From contig NZ_CP030840.1 of assembly GCF_003330725.1 (NCBI RefSeq), positions 682,001 to 746,000 on the forward strand: 64,000 bases of DNA, in the 5' to 3' direction. This document shows positions 53,935 to 62,267 of this stretch, in pieces; the stretch's first letter is position 1; each line of letters begins with the position of its first letter. A model generated the notes under the pieces. The model ran no database searches. It saw only the letters and a list, made by a program, of their open reading frames with translations, and was not told the DNA's origin. Both the position numbers and the translations under genes were made by a program. The stretch comes from Acidisarcina polymorpha (GTDB taxonomy: Bacteria > Acidobacteriota > Terriglobia > Terriglobales > Acidobacteriaceae).

Positions 53935-55332
53935 ATGTCACATTGTGGAAATCAAAGCAAACGTTCGTTAAGTGAGGGAGGTCTAATCGCCCTATCGTCT
54001 CTCTTGGATCAGCTCAAACTTGCTCCCTACTTTAAAGGCGAAGCGACCATGCGGGGACTTGATCCCATCATTCGCTCCCCGCATAAGCTCGGCGAAGCGT
54101 CGGCTACAGCGCAACTCCTAATTGGCGCCGCGGCGGCGGCAATTTGGGAGACAAGAACGGGTGAGCGAAGCAATCTGTCGATCGACATTGTTGATGCTCT
54201 TCACTTCTTGCACCCTACCCACTACGTGAGTCAAGCCGGACACTCAATCAACGTCGGTGCCGAATTCGTGGAGACAAACGGTATTTTCCAATGCGAAGAT
54301 GGCCAGTACGTGATGATCGAGGCCGGGCCGCCTTATCCGAAACTTCTCAAAGGTTACCTGGACTTCTTTGATTGCGGAAACAACAAGAAGTCCATCGCTC
54401 GAGAGATCGCAAAATGGAATGCTAAAGAATTAGAAGACGCTCTTGCCGCAGCAGGACTACCGTGCTGTCGAGCTTTCAGCCGCGAGAAATGGCTGGAAAC
54501 CGAGCAGGGATCGCTCTTGGATAAGGTGCCGGTCATTGAGATCGAGAAGATTGCTGATAGCGCACCTGTACCATTCCCCGGAACCTTCTCACCGTTAGAC
54601 GGCATCCGAGTCTTGGACTTCACGCATGTGCTCGCAGGCCCTAGAAGTACGCGCTCGCTGGCGGAGTACGGAGCCGAGGTACTGCACGTCAGCGCACCGG
54701 CCTACCCCGATACGCTCGCGCAACATCTTGGTGTCGATGTGGGGAAGCGTTGCACCTACTTGGATCTCAGAAATCCAGATGAACTGGCGACGATGCATCG
54801 ACTAGCGTCTCAAGCGGATGTATTCGCATCAACTTATCGTAATGGCGTGAACCGAAAGTTTCATCTCACACCTGCAGAACTGGCATCACGCAGCGAACGT
54901 GGCATCGTGTGCATGACAGCGAATGCCTATGGGCACCAAGGACCATGGAGCGACCGTCCAGGCTTCGATCAGAATGGTCAGGTGGTCTCCGGATTTGCGG
55001 TGCGGGAAGGGGGTGAGGGACCTCCGAAGTTCTCTCCGGTCTTTTATCTAGCAGACCTGATGACTGGCTACTTCGCCGCCGCAGGAATGATGGCGGCACT
55101 ACTTCGCCGGTCCATTGAGGGTGGCTCGTACGACGTGAAGCTCTCGCTTGCGAGAAGCGCCATGTGGGTAGAAGAGCTCGGCCTCTTGCCTCTGAACGAG
55201 CAAGTCGACGTCCCCAGCGATGATATATATCCGGCCAAGCTCAACACAATCGACACCGTATATGGTCCCCTCTCGTTTCTGGCCGCCCCCCTGCGCTTTT
55301 CTGGACTGGAACTGCCATCGACTAAGGAATAG
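53935..55332 (+). CDS. Family III CoA-transferase (CaiB/BaiF), two-domain, 3' end replaced
   Basis: A 465-residue protein made of the C-terminal part of one CoA-transferase III domain (1-215, 'DGQYVMIEAGPPYPKLLKGY') fused to a second domain (220-465) with 'LDGIRVLDFTHVLAGPRSTR' and 'YLDLRNPDELATMHRL'. It also has the pattern 'CMTANAYGHQGPWSDRPGFD'. The second domain's Asp nucleophile position is around 'DLMTGYFAAAGMMAALLRR', which is well conserved. The first domain lacks its N-terminal Rossmann segment, so the annotated start may be downstream of the original one. The last codons ('LELPSTKE') run into the 55325-55520 repeat, so the original C-terminus is lost. It would move CoA between acids. 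Confidence 0.75.
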   Translation: MSHCGNQSKRSLSEGGLIALSSLLDQLKLAPYFKGEATMRGLDPIIRSPHKLGEASATAQLLIGAAAAAIWETRTGERSNLSIDIVDALHFLHPTHYVSQAGHSINVGAEFVETNGIFQCEDGQYVMIEAGPPYPKLLKGYLDFFDCGNNKKSIAREIAKWNAKELEDALAAAGLPCCRAFSREKWLETEQGSLLDKVPVIEIEKIADSAPVPFPGTFSPLDGIRVLDFTHVLAGPRSTRSLAEYGAEVLHVSAPAYPDTLAQHLGVDVGKRCTYLDLRNPDELATMHRLASQADVFASTYRNGVNRKFHLTPAELASRSERGIVCMTANAYGHQGPWSDRPGFDQNGQVVSGFAVREGGEGPPKFSPVFYLADLMTGYFAAAGMMAALLRRSIEGGSYDVKLSLARSAMWVEELGLLPLNEQVDVPSDDIYPAKLNTIDTVYGPLSFLAAPLRFSGLELPSTKE

Positions 55333-55520
55333 ACACAGGATCATTGGTCTGTGCACGGATGGGGCTCGGCGGCGTCCAGCCGCGAGCCGCACTCCTCACG
55401 TCTCCACAGCAAGATCGGACTCGAAAACCTTAGGATTGAGCACATGGGACGAAGTGGCAGGTAATCAAATGAATAGACGATCCCGTATCTTCCAAAATCG
55501 GGACGTTTTTGGAAAACTCA
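55325..55520 (+). repeat. Inverted duplicate, right copy
   Basis: 196 bp nearly identical to the reverse complement of 43267-43465. It includes AAGGAATAGACACAGGATCA at the start and CGGGACGTTTTTGGAAAACT near the end. Here it interrupts the end of the CoA-transferase gene and is followed by no SDR, so this is the transplanted copy. Confidence 0.88.
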
Positions 55521-55957
55521 AAATCTTAAAAGGAGATGAGCCGGAGCGCTGTTCGCATGAGAGAACCGTAGAGATCTGTTCATGGGCGCCACAAAGAAGT
55601 TGCTGATCGACAGTCTGTGTGCCTTGAACAAGACGGCGTCATCGAGCGAAAAGAGCCGGAGGCGCTGTTCGTCATGTCGAGTATGCAATCGTGGACGTGC
55701 TCAAAACTCCCACGATCAACCCCATCCAGTGCTTGGCAAACTGGTCTCCGCCATTGAGCGGCGTTACCTCTCAATCGAAATGGTCGAGGCTCCGCATGAG
55801 ACGCAGGGAAATGGTCTGTGAAGCCCGGAAGGTCTCGAACATCGACGGCATGCAGAGAAGGAGTCCTCGACTCTCCAACCGAGGGACCTCTCCGTATCTG
55901 AGACCGCTCTTTCAACGGAATGGTGAACAGTCCTACTTTCCCATGGGAGCGTGACTC
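55521..55957. other. Non-coding stretch after the repeat
   Basis: About 437 bases with no credible gene. A short direct duplication is seen: GAGCCGGAGCGCTGTTCG near 55538 and GAGCCGGAGGCGCTGTTCG near 55651. It may be scar sequence from the rearrangement that placed the repeat. Confidence 0.4.
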
Positions 55958-56707
55958 GTGTCCTCAGAATCACTAGGTTTTCGTCCGACGCCAACTTCCA
56001 CCGCAAATGTCGCACGCCGAGATGTGGCTGCTTCCCACCCAGTCTTGTGGCCTCTCCTGGTTGCCGAAGGTCTCTTCGCTTTGGTGGGAGGCTTTATGGA
56101 TGCTTATGCCTTTGTTGGGCATGGCGGTGTCTTTGCGAACGCGCAGACGGGTAACATTGTCATGCTCGCTGCCTATGCGACCATCGGCAACTGGAATCGG
56201 GCGATGCGACATTTCCCTCCTATCGTTACCTTCATTGTGGGCGTCGCTTTCGCCAAGTTTGTGATCTCCCGTAAAAGTAGAAACCAATTCATGCCGAGGC
56301 TCTGCTGCCAGGTCTTAGAACTCTCAGCGCTCGTGACCCTGACAGCTTTCGCTTCCCACTTACCAAACGTTGTCGTCGTGCCATTCATCTCCTGTGTGGC
56401 TGGCCTTCAGGTTGGCACCTTCGACTCCGTGACGGGGTGGAAATTCAATAGTGCGATGATCACGGGGAATATCAAGAGCATGACGACAGGGTTCGTGCGC
56501 TGGTTCCAGGGTGAGGATGTGGACCGAAGCAAGGGACAAGCCTTGGTTTCTGCATGTGCATGTGCCTCCTTCTTCGTAGGAGCGCTTTTCGGAGCCTACT
56601 GCACGAGAAGGTTCAGGACCTACGCCTTAGTACCCTGTGTCCTGATGGTCTTGATGGGATCACTGCTGACTTGGACACAGCACTCCACGATTGGCGACGA
56701 CGCCTAG
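55958..56707 (+). CDS. YoaK/DUF1275 membrane protein
   Basis: A 249-residue protein with six predicted spans. 'LFALVGGFMDAYAFVGHGGV' and 'FANAQTGNIVMLAAYATIGN' form the family signature; 'DSVTGWKFNSAMITGNIKSM' is the internal repeat half. DUF1275 proteins are inner-membrane proteins of unknown transport role. The GTG at 55958 is the likely start. A gap of 156 bp separates it from fumC. Confidence 0.85.
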   Translation: MSSESLGFRPTPTSTANVARRDVAASHPVLWPLLVAEGLFALVGGFMDAYAFVGHGGVFANAQTGNIVMLAAYATIGNWNRAMRHFPPIVTFIVGVAFAKFVISRKSRNQFMPRLCCQVLELSALVTLTAFASHLPNVVVVPFISCVAGLQVGTFDSVTGWKFNSAMITGNIKSMTTGFVRWFQGEDVDRSKGQALVSACACASFFVGALFGAYCTRRFRTYALVPCVLMVLMGSLLTWTQHSTIGDDA

Positions 56708-56863
56708 TCCACCTTTCCGATGGAACGTGCAAGGAGTCGGGCATTTAGACAAGACGACTCCCTGTTGATCATGCAAAGTGAATTATCACACCTTGTCTTC
56801 AGCGCGCTCTGAAGACGTTACTCAGTGGCCTAGAGTGCTAAGAAGGAAGAGGAGTTCAGCGAC

Positions 56864-58336
56864 ATGGCAGACGTTGAAGATACACAGCTTAAAAATGGTA
56901 CCTTCAAGCCCGGAACGCTTTTGGAGGACGGACGCTGGCGGATCGAGTTCGACTCCATGGGGCAGGTGAAGGTTCCGGCGGACCGCCTGTGGGGAGCACA
57001 GACGCAACGCTCCTTAATCCACTTTTCCATCGGAAATGACCACATGCCGGTCGAGGTGTATCACGCCTATGGCTATGTCAAGAAAGCTGCAGCCATTGTG
57101 AACGAGCGACTTGGCAGGCTCCCGAAGGAAAAAGCCGACCTCATCGTCAAGAGCGCTAGCGAAGTAATCGCCGGCAAGCTCGACGAAAACTTCCCGCTCT
57201 TCGTTTGGCAGACCGGCAGCGGCACTCAAAGCAACATGAACGTGAACGAGGTCATTTCCAATCGCTCCATTCAGATGGTGAACGGGACTCTCGGGGCTCA
57301 GGAACCCGTGCACCCAAACGACCATGTGAATATGTCGCAAAGTTCCAACGACACGTTTCCGACAGCCATGCACATCGCGGCGGTTAAGGAGATCAAGGAC
57401 ACACTCCTGCCCAAAGCAACCGCGCTGTTGACGGCTATTGAGAACAAGGCGAATCAATGGCAGCACATCGTAAAGATTGGGCGGACACATTTGGAGGATG
57501 CGACTCCTCTGACGGTGGGGCAGGAATGGTCAGGATACGCTGTCCAAATCCGATACGCTCTCCGTCGCGTCGAAGCTTCGCTGGCGGGACTCTACCAACT
57601 TGCGGCCGGTGGGACCGCTGTGGGCACCGGTATCAATGCGCCGGAACGCTTCGGCGAAGAGATCGCAAAAGAGATTTCAGAATTGACAGGGCATCCGTTC
57701 ATCACCGCGCCCAATAAGTTCGAAGCGCAAGGCTCGCTCGACGGCATCGTAGCCGCCCATGCTGCCCTTCGCGGTCTTGCCGTCTCGCTGATGAAGATAG
57801 CAAATGATATTCGCTGGCTGGCTTCAGGGCCTCGCTGTGGCATTGCGGAGTTGAACCTGCCGGCGAATGAGCCAGGTTCGTCGATCATGCCCGGTAAAGT
57901 AAACCCCACCCAGTGTGAAGCCATCGTGATGATTTGCATTCAGGTCATCGGAGACGATACCGCAGTTGCTTTTGCCGGCTCACAAGGGAACTTCGAGCTG
58001 AACGCAATGCGCCCCATTATCATCAACAACTTTCTGCATTCTGCAAGGATTCTTGCGGACGGATGCGAGAAGTTTCGGATCTTCTCCATCGAGGGAACCG
58101 AAGTGAACGAAAAGAGGGTTGCTGGGTATGTACAGAGCTCGCTCATGCTGGTGACCGCTCTTAGTCCGGTGATCGGATATGACAATGCCTCCAAGATCGC
58201 GCACACGGCCCAAGATGATGGCTCTACCTTGCGAGAGGCCGCAACCAAGACTGGGCTGATCGACGCCAAAAAGTTCGATGAGGTCGTGAATCCCCAAAAC
58301 ATGGTCGGAGACACGACCCTGAATTTTGACTCTTAA
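56864..58336 (+). CDS. fumC: Class II fumarate hydratase
   Basis: A 490-residue fumarase. Signature pieces in order: 'WQTGSGTQSNMNVNEVISNR', 'HPNDHVNMSQSSNDTFPTAM', 'KIGRTHLEDATPLTVGQEWS', and the superfamily motif 'GSSIMPGKVNPTQCEAI' (near 345). Catalytic His/Ser residues are all present. It converts fumarate to L-malate in the cytoplasm. The N-terminus is about 25 residues longer than E. coli FumC. An AGGAAGAGGAG site precedes the ATG at 56864. Followed by a porin (43 bp) and NAD-malic enzyme, it suggests a unit for fumarate use: fumarate to malate to pyruvate. Confidence 0.94.
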   Translation: MADVEDTQLKNGTFKPGTLLEDGRWRIEFDSMGQVKVPADRLWGAQTQRSLIHFSIGNDHMPVEVYHAYGYVKKAAAIVNERLGRLPKEKADLIVKSASEVIAGKLDENFPLFVWQTGSGTQSNMNVNEVISNRSIQMVNGTLGAQEPVHPNDHVNMSQSSNDTFPTAMHIAAVKEIKDTLLPKATALLTAIENKANQWQHIVKIGRTHLEDATPLTVGQEWSGYAVQIRYALRRVEASLAGLYQLAAGGTAVGTGINAPERFGEEIAKEISELTGHPFITAPNKFEAQGSLDGIVAAHAALRGLAVSLMKIANDIRWLASGPRCGIAELNLPANEPGSSIMPGKVNPTQCEAIVMICIQVIGDDTAVAFAGSQGNFELNAMRPIIINNFLHSARILADGCEKFRIFSIEGTEVNEKRVAGYVQSSLMLVTALSPVIGYDNASKIAHTAQDDGSTLREAATKTGLIDAKKFDEVVNPQNMVGDTTLNFDS

Positions 58337-58378
58337 ACGGGGTAACGATAGCAAAACTCACGGAAAGAGCATACCGGG

Positions 58379-59698
58379 TTGAAAACCAACCAAGTAAAGT
58401 CCGCCGAACGCCGCTCGACACTGATCGTCGTCTTCGTCTTGCTCTCTTTTAGCTGTGTGTGTCGCAGCCAGACGCAGAACGACGGCTTGAGTGGAGCAGG
58501 CGCACATGAAGATGCCGGTTCCTCCCACGAACATCTATTCGGAGATTGGCGAGGAAAGCGGACGGAACTGGAGAACAAAGGAGTGAGTTGTGATTTGCAA
58601 TATATTGCGGATCACCTCTGGAACGTACGATCCGCTCAGAAGACACGCCTCGCCGATTGGAACCGTGTGCGAGGCACGGTCAACATCGACCTCGGAACTC
58701 TCGCCGGTGCGCGCGGCCTCTACTTCCACATTACCGGACTCTGGCAGGGCGGAGGCATTCTTGGTGCTTACCTCGATGCGATCGCAAGTCCGAGCGGAAT
58801 GTCGAGCGCCAACACGTTTCGACTTGACTCGTATTGGCTTGAGCAACGGTTTCTCCATGAGTCGCTGGTGGTGCGACTAGGCCAATTCGCTGGACAGGAC
58901 TTCTATGGGGCCCAACATGATGCGACCAGCTTCATTGTCGAGCCGCTCGATTATGCCATGGGCAATCTCAGTGTGAACTACGAGAGCTTTGATCCACCCT
59001 CGACACCTGCTGCTGAAGTTCGTGTAATTCCGCGTGAGCACTTCTATGTGAAGTCAATGGTCTTTGCAGCGGATCGAGTGCCGTATGCGCACAACCCAAC
59101 CGGGTTTGTGCCTCAATTCCGTGGTGCGGCGATGACAGCTTCCGAGATCGGATGGACGCCGGGCCAGTCTGCACGTGATGTTCGGGCTTTCGATACGGTT
59201 CAATCGCGAACCGGCTACTCTGGGCTGTATCAGTTCGGCGGCACGTACAACCCTGGGAAATTTACCTCAACGTCAAGTTCCACGCCTGTAAGCGCGAATT
59301 ACCTGATCTACGGGATGGCGAGCCAGGCTCTTTGGCGGACAGCGGAGCGCTCTAGCACCGGCGTGGACATCACCGCGTCAGTGAACTGGTCCCCAGCAGA
59401 TCGGAGCCGCCGTAATCAGGAGACTACCGCGGGACTCCGCTACAACGAGCTTTTGCCCATCCATTGGCACAACACCTTGAGTTTGGCTTACGTGCGGAGC
59501 GGTGTGAAGTATCTCGGCAATGCTAGCAACATAGCGATTATCCAAAGGCGCGACGCAGAGCATGTCCTCGAACTGAACGTGTTATTCAAGCCCACCGGTT
59601 GGTTGTTGCTCCAGCCGGTGGTGCAGCATTTCTTCAACGTCGGCGGGAAGACGGGGGACGCTACCGTTGTCGGCTTCCGCTCGAAGGTGGAGTTCTGA
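58379..59698 (+). CDS. OprB-family outer-membrane porin
   Basis: A 439-residue protein with a signal peptide (about 1-31, 'LIVVFVLLSFSCVCRSQ') and the OprB-domain pattern 'HLFGDWRGKRTELENKGVSC', 'GLYFHITGLWQGGGILGAYL' and 'YWLEQRFLHESLVVRLGQFA', through to the C-terminal 'VGFRSKVEF' with the terminal Phe of outer-membrane barrels. OprB proteins are carbohydrate-selective porins; here the neighbours suggest organic-acid uptake. The start is a TTG with a GGAAAGAG 10 bases ahead. It is 42 bp after fumC and 55 bp before the malic-enzyme gene, so probably one transcript. Confidence 0.84.
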   Translation: MKTNQVKSAERRSTLIVVFVLLSFSCVCRSQTQNDGLSGAGAHEDAGSSHEHLFGDWRGKRTELENKGVSCDLQYIADHLWNVRSAQKTRLADWNRVRGTVNIDLGTLAGARGLYFHITGLWQGGGILGAYLDAIASPSGMSSANTFRLDSYWLEQRFLHESLVVRLGQFAGQDFYGAQHDATSFIVEPLDYAMGNLSVNYESFDPPSTPAAEVRVIPREHFYVKSMVFAADRVPYAHNPTGFVPQFRGAAMTASEIGWTPGQSARDVRAFDTVQSRTGYSGLYQFGGTYNPGKFTSTSSSTPVSANYLIYGMASQALWRTAERSSTGVDITASVNWSPADRSRRNQETTAGLRYNELLPIHWHNTLSLAYVRSGVKYLGNASNIAIIQRRDAEHVLELNVLFKPTGWLLLQPVVQHFFNVGGKTGDATVVGFRSKVEF

Positions 59699-59753
59699 TG
59701 ATCAGAGCCCCCAGACAATGACAACGTTCTCAACGATTCGTGAGGAGACAGAT

Positions 59754-61376
59754 ATGGAAACGAACCTGACCGGCTTTGCTTTGTTGGAAGATCCCAAACA
59801 TAACCGTGGTACCGCATTCAGTCGAGAAAAGCGGCAGGAGAAGCATCTTATTGGACTCCTCCCACCCGCCGTGGAAACACTTGAGAATCAGGTCAAGCGT
59901 TGCCTCTTCCAGCTCAGCAAGAAGAACAATGATCTAGAGCAATACATCTACCTCGCACAACTGGCAGACGATAATCAAACGCTCTTCTACGCTGTGCTCG
60001 CGACTGATCCGGAACGCTTTTTGAAGATCGTCTACGATCCAACCGTCGGAACCGCTTGCCTCGAGTTTGGTCACATTTACCGCAAGCCGAAAGGAATGTA
60101 TGTCTCCATGGAGCAGAAGGGGAAGCTCAGAGAGGTTTTGAAGAATTGGCCGGTCGAGGATGTGAGGGTGATCTGTGTGTCGACAGGCGGCCGCATCCTC
60201 GGCCTGGGCGACCTGGGAACCAACGGCATGGGCATCCCCATAGGAAAGCTGCAACTGTACACTGCATGCGCTGCAGTGCAGCCGGATGTGCTACTGCCGG
60301 TTCTTCTCGATTGTGGGACCGACAACGAGAAGTTGCTAGGCGACCCGCTATATCTGGGCCTGAAGCAAAAGCGCCCGAGCACGGACGAATTGGACGCATT
60401 CGTGCAAGAGTTCGTCGATGCCGTGCAAGAGCGCTTTCCGAAATGCTGTATCCACTTCGAAGATTGGAAAGGCACGGACGCGATCCGCTTGCTTGCGCGT
60501 TACGTCAACCAGATTAGCTGCTACAACGACGACATCCAAGGTACTGGCAGTGTGACCGTGGCGGGCCTATATAACGCCTTGAAAATCTCCAAGAGCAGTC
60601 TCAAAGACCAGCGCGTGTTGTTCTTGGGAGCCGGCTCCGCGGGGATCGGCATCGCGAACATGATCGCGTCCGCGATGAAGCTGGAGGGACTGAGTGAGAA
60701 GGATGCAAGGGCACGAATCTCGCTCTTCGACGTGAACGGTCTCTTGGAGCCATCCCGGAAGGACCTTTCTCCCGATCAACAACCTTACGCTCACACGGCC
60801 AAACCCGCCAAGGACTTGGTCGCTGCCATCAATGAACTCAAGCCTACGATCCTGATTGGGGTCAGCACCGTCGGTGGCACGTTTACCAAACAGGTGATCG
60901 AAGCTATGTCGAAGCTCAACGACCGTCCTGTGATCTTCGCACTCTCCAACCCCACGGAGCACGCGGAGTGCACAGCTGAAGAGGCGTACAAGTTCTCAAA
61001 GGGCAACGCGATCTTCGCGGCAGGGGTGCAGTTCGATCGTGTCACGATCGACGGCAAAAGTTACGAGCCTAGCCAGGCGAACAACTTCTACATCTTCCCA
61101 GCGGTGGGCATGGCGATTGTCGCCACCGAGGCAAAGCACGTTCCCGATGAGATCTTCATCACTGCCGCCCGGGCGACCGCTGATCAGGTCACCGACGAAC
61201 AACTCGCAAAAGGAATGCTCTTTCCACCGCAGACGGATGTGCAGAAGGCTTCGCATGTCACCGCGGTGAAATCCGCCGAACGCATCTTCGAACTTAACCT
61301 TGCGCGAGTAGAAAAGCCGAAATCGATTGATAAGTTGATCACATCGCTGGAATACAAACCAATCTACGAAGGCTAA
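59754..61376 (+). CDS. maeA: NAD-dependent malic enzyme
   Basis: A 540-residue enzyme. The N-terminal malic domain has 'LEFGHIYRKPKGMYVSMEQK' (Tyr), 'GLGDLGTNGMGIPIGKLQLY' (Lys), and 'IHFEDWKGTDAIRLLARYVN' with 'CYNDDIQGTGSVTVAGLY' (metal Glu/Asp). The NAD domain has 'RVLFLGAGSAGIGIANMIAS' and 'RPVIFALSNPTEHAECTAEE'. The length and the NAD-loop acidic residue ('SLFDVNGLLE') fit the NAD-preferring ScfA/MaeA group. It oxidatively decarboxylates malate to pyruvate. The ATG at 59754 has a GAGGAGA site; the frame is open back to 59667. Function fits the fumarase two genes upstream. Confidence 0.93.
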   Translation: METNLTGFALLEDPKHNRGTAFSREKRQEKHLIGLLPPAVETLENQVKRCLFQLSKKNNDLEQYIYLAQLADDNQTLFYAVLATDPERFLKIVYDPTVGTACLEFGHIYRKPKGMYVSMEQKGKLREVLKNWPVEDVRVICVSTGGRILGLGDLGTNGMGIPIGKLQLYTACAAVQPDVLLPVLLDCGTDNEKLLGDPLYLGLKQKRPSTDELDAFVQEFVDAVQERFPKCCIHFEDWKGTDAIRLLARYVNQISCYNDDIQGTGSVTVAGLYNALKISKSSLKDQRVLFLGAGSAGIGIANMIASAMKLEGLSEKDARARISLFDVNGLLEPSRKDLSPDQQPYAHTAKPAKDLVAAINELKPTILIGVSTVGGTFTKQVIEAMSKLNDRPVIFALSNPTEHAECTAEEAYKFSKGNAIFAAGVQFDRVTIDGKSYEPSQANNFYIFPAVGMAIVATEAKHVPDEIFITAARATADQVTDEQLAKGMLFPPQTDVQKASHVTAVKSAERIFELNLARVEKPKSIDKLITSLEYKPIYEG

Positions 61377-61385
61377 TAGAACAAA

Positions 61386-61404
61386 GGGAGCCGGACCGGC
61401 TCCC
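61386..61404 (+). terminator. Terminator after maeA
   Basis: GGGAGCC and GGCTCCC form a 7-bp stem with a five-base loop, starting nine bases after the maeA stop. The following bases (CCTGG) lack a T tract, so strength is uncertain. Confidence 0.45.
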
Positions 61405-62123
61405 CCTGGAAGGCGAAGTACGGGGGCATGGAGGTGAGCGAGGCCGAAGAGGTCAAGCATCTGCGCGATGAGAACTCCCGCTTGAAGAGGCTGGTTGCCG
61501 ATCTCAGCCTGGACAAGGACATGCTGCAGTCGGTGATCCGAAAAAACTCCCTGGGCTCGTAGAACGAAGGACAGAAGTGAGGCGCTTGCTGGCCGAGTTT
61601 CGGTCCAGCGAGCGCCACGTCTGCGAGCTGATGGCGGTGCCGAGATCGAGTGGCCGGTATCGAAGCCGGAGAGACGACAGGCAGGTTCAAGAACGGCTGC
61701 GCGAACTGGCGCGCGAGCATCCGCGACAACGGGCCCGAACTAACCTCTCGCCACTACCTGGCCTGGGCCATCGAATGGAAGATCGATCTGTTGCACATCC
61801 AGCCGGGCAAGCCGACACAGAACGGAGGCATGGAGAGCTTCAACGGAAAGCTGCGCGATGAGTGCCTGAACACAAGCTGGTTCTGGAACCTGTTCGACGC
61901 CAGGAGGAAGATATCGGCTTGGAGGACGGAATATAACTCGCGCCGCCCGCACAGCTCGCTTGCCTACAGAACGCCGGACGAGTTCGCGCGGCAGTGGCAG
62001 GCTGCTTCTCTTTCAGAAGCAAAGAGTATGGCCGTGGATCAGCCGTATCAAGGCGACCCTGACGAGCTCCGCTTCGCTCCGGCCTTGACACGGCTGCCCC
62101 ACGGCCAAGAGATCTCTACCTAA
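61405..62123 (+). pseudogene. IS3-family (IS407-like) transposase relic
   Basis: The end of OrfA is present at about 61409-61563 ('EVKHLRDENSRLKRLVADLS', 'LDKDMLQSVIRKN'), followed by the start of OrfB at 61577 ('VRRLLAEFRSSERHVCELMA'). That frame breaks at about 61731, where the middle of the catalytic domain is missing. The rest continues in another frame with 'DNGPELTSRHYLAWA', 'HIQPGKPTQNGGMESFNGKL' (the DDE Glu) and 'YNSRRPHSSLAYRTPDEF', to 62123. The first catalytic Asp is deleted and the second Asp follows directly on the junction. It is a dead copy. Confidence 0.78.
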
Positions 62124-62217
62124 GAAAGAAAAGCAGAAAAATTGAGTTATGATTTCATACACCGAACTGGACGAAGAATGGGGTCAGGCCAAGCGCATAA
62201 GGTCGTTGCATCTGAAG

Positions 62218-62253
62218 CAACGCAGCGCGCCGAGATCCCGGCGCACTGCGTTG
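62218..62253 (-). terminator. Terminator of the S53 peptidase gene
   Basis: A 15-bp stem with one mismatch (CAACGCAGCGCGCCG / CGGCGCACTGCGTTG) around AGATCC, 15 bases beyond the stop codon at 62268. On the minus strand it is followed by CTTCAGATGC, without a T run. Confidence 0.55.
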
Positions 62254-62267
62254 GTCCTACAGTCTCA

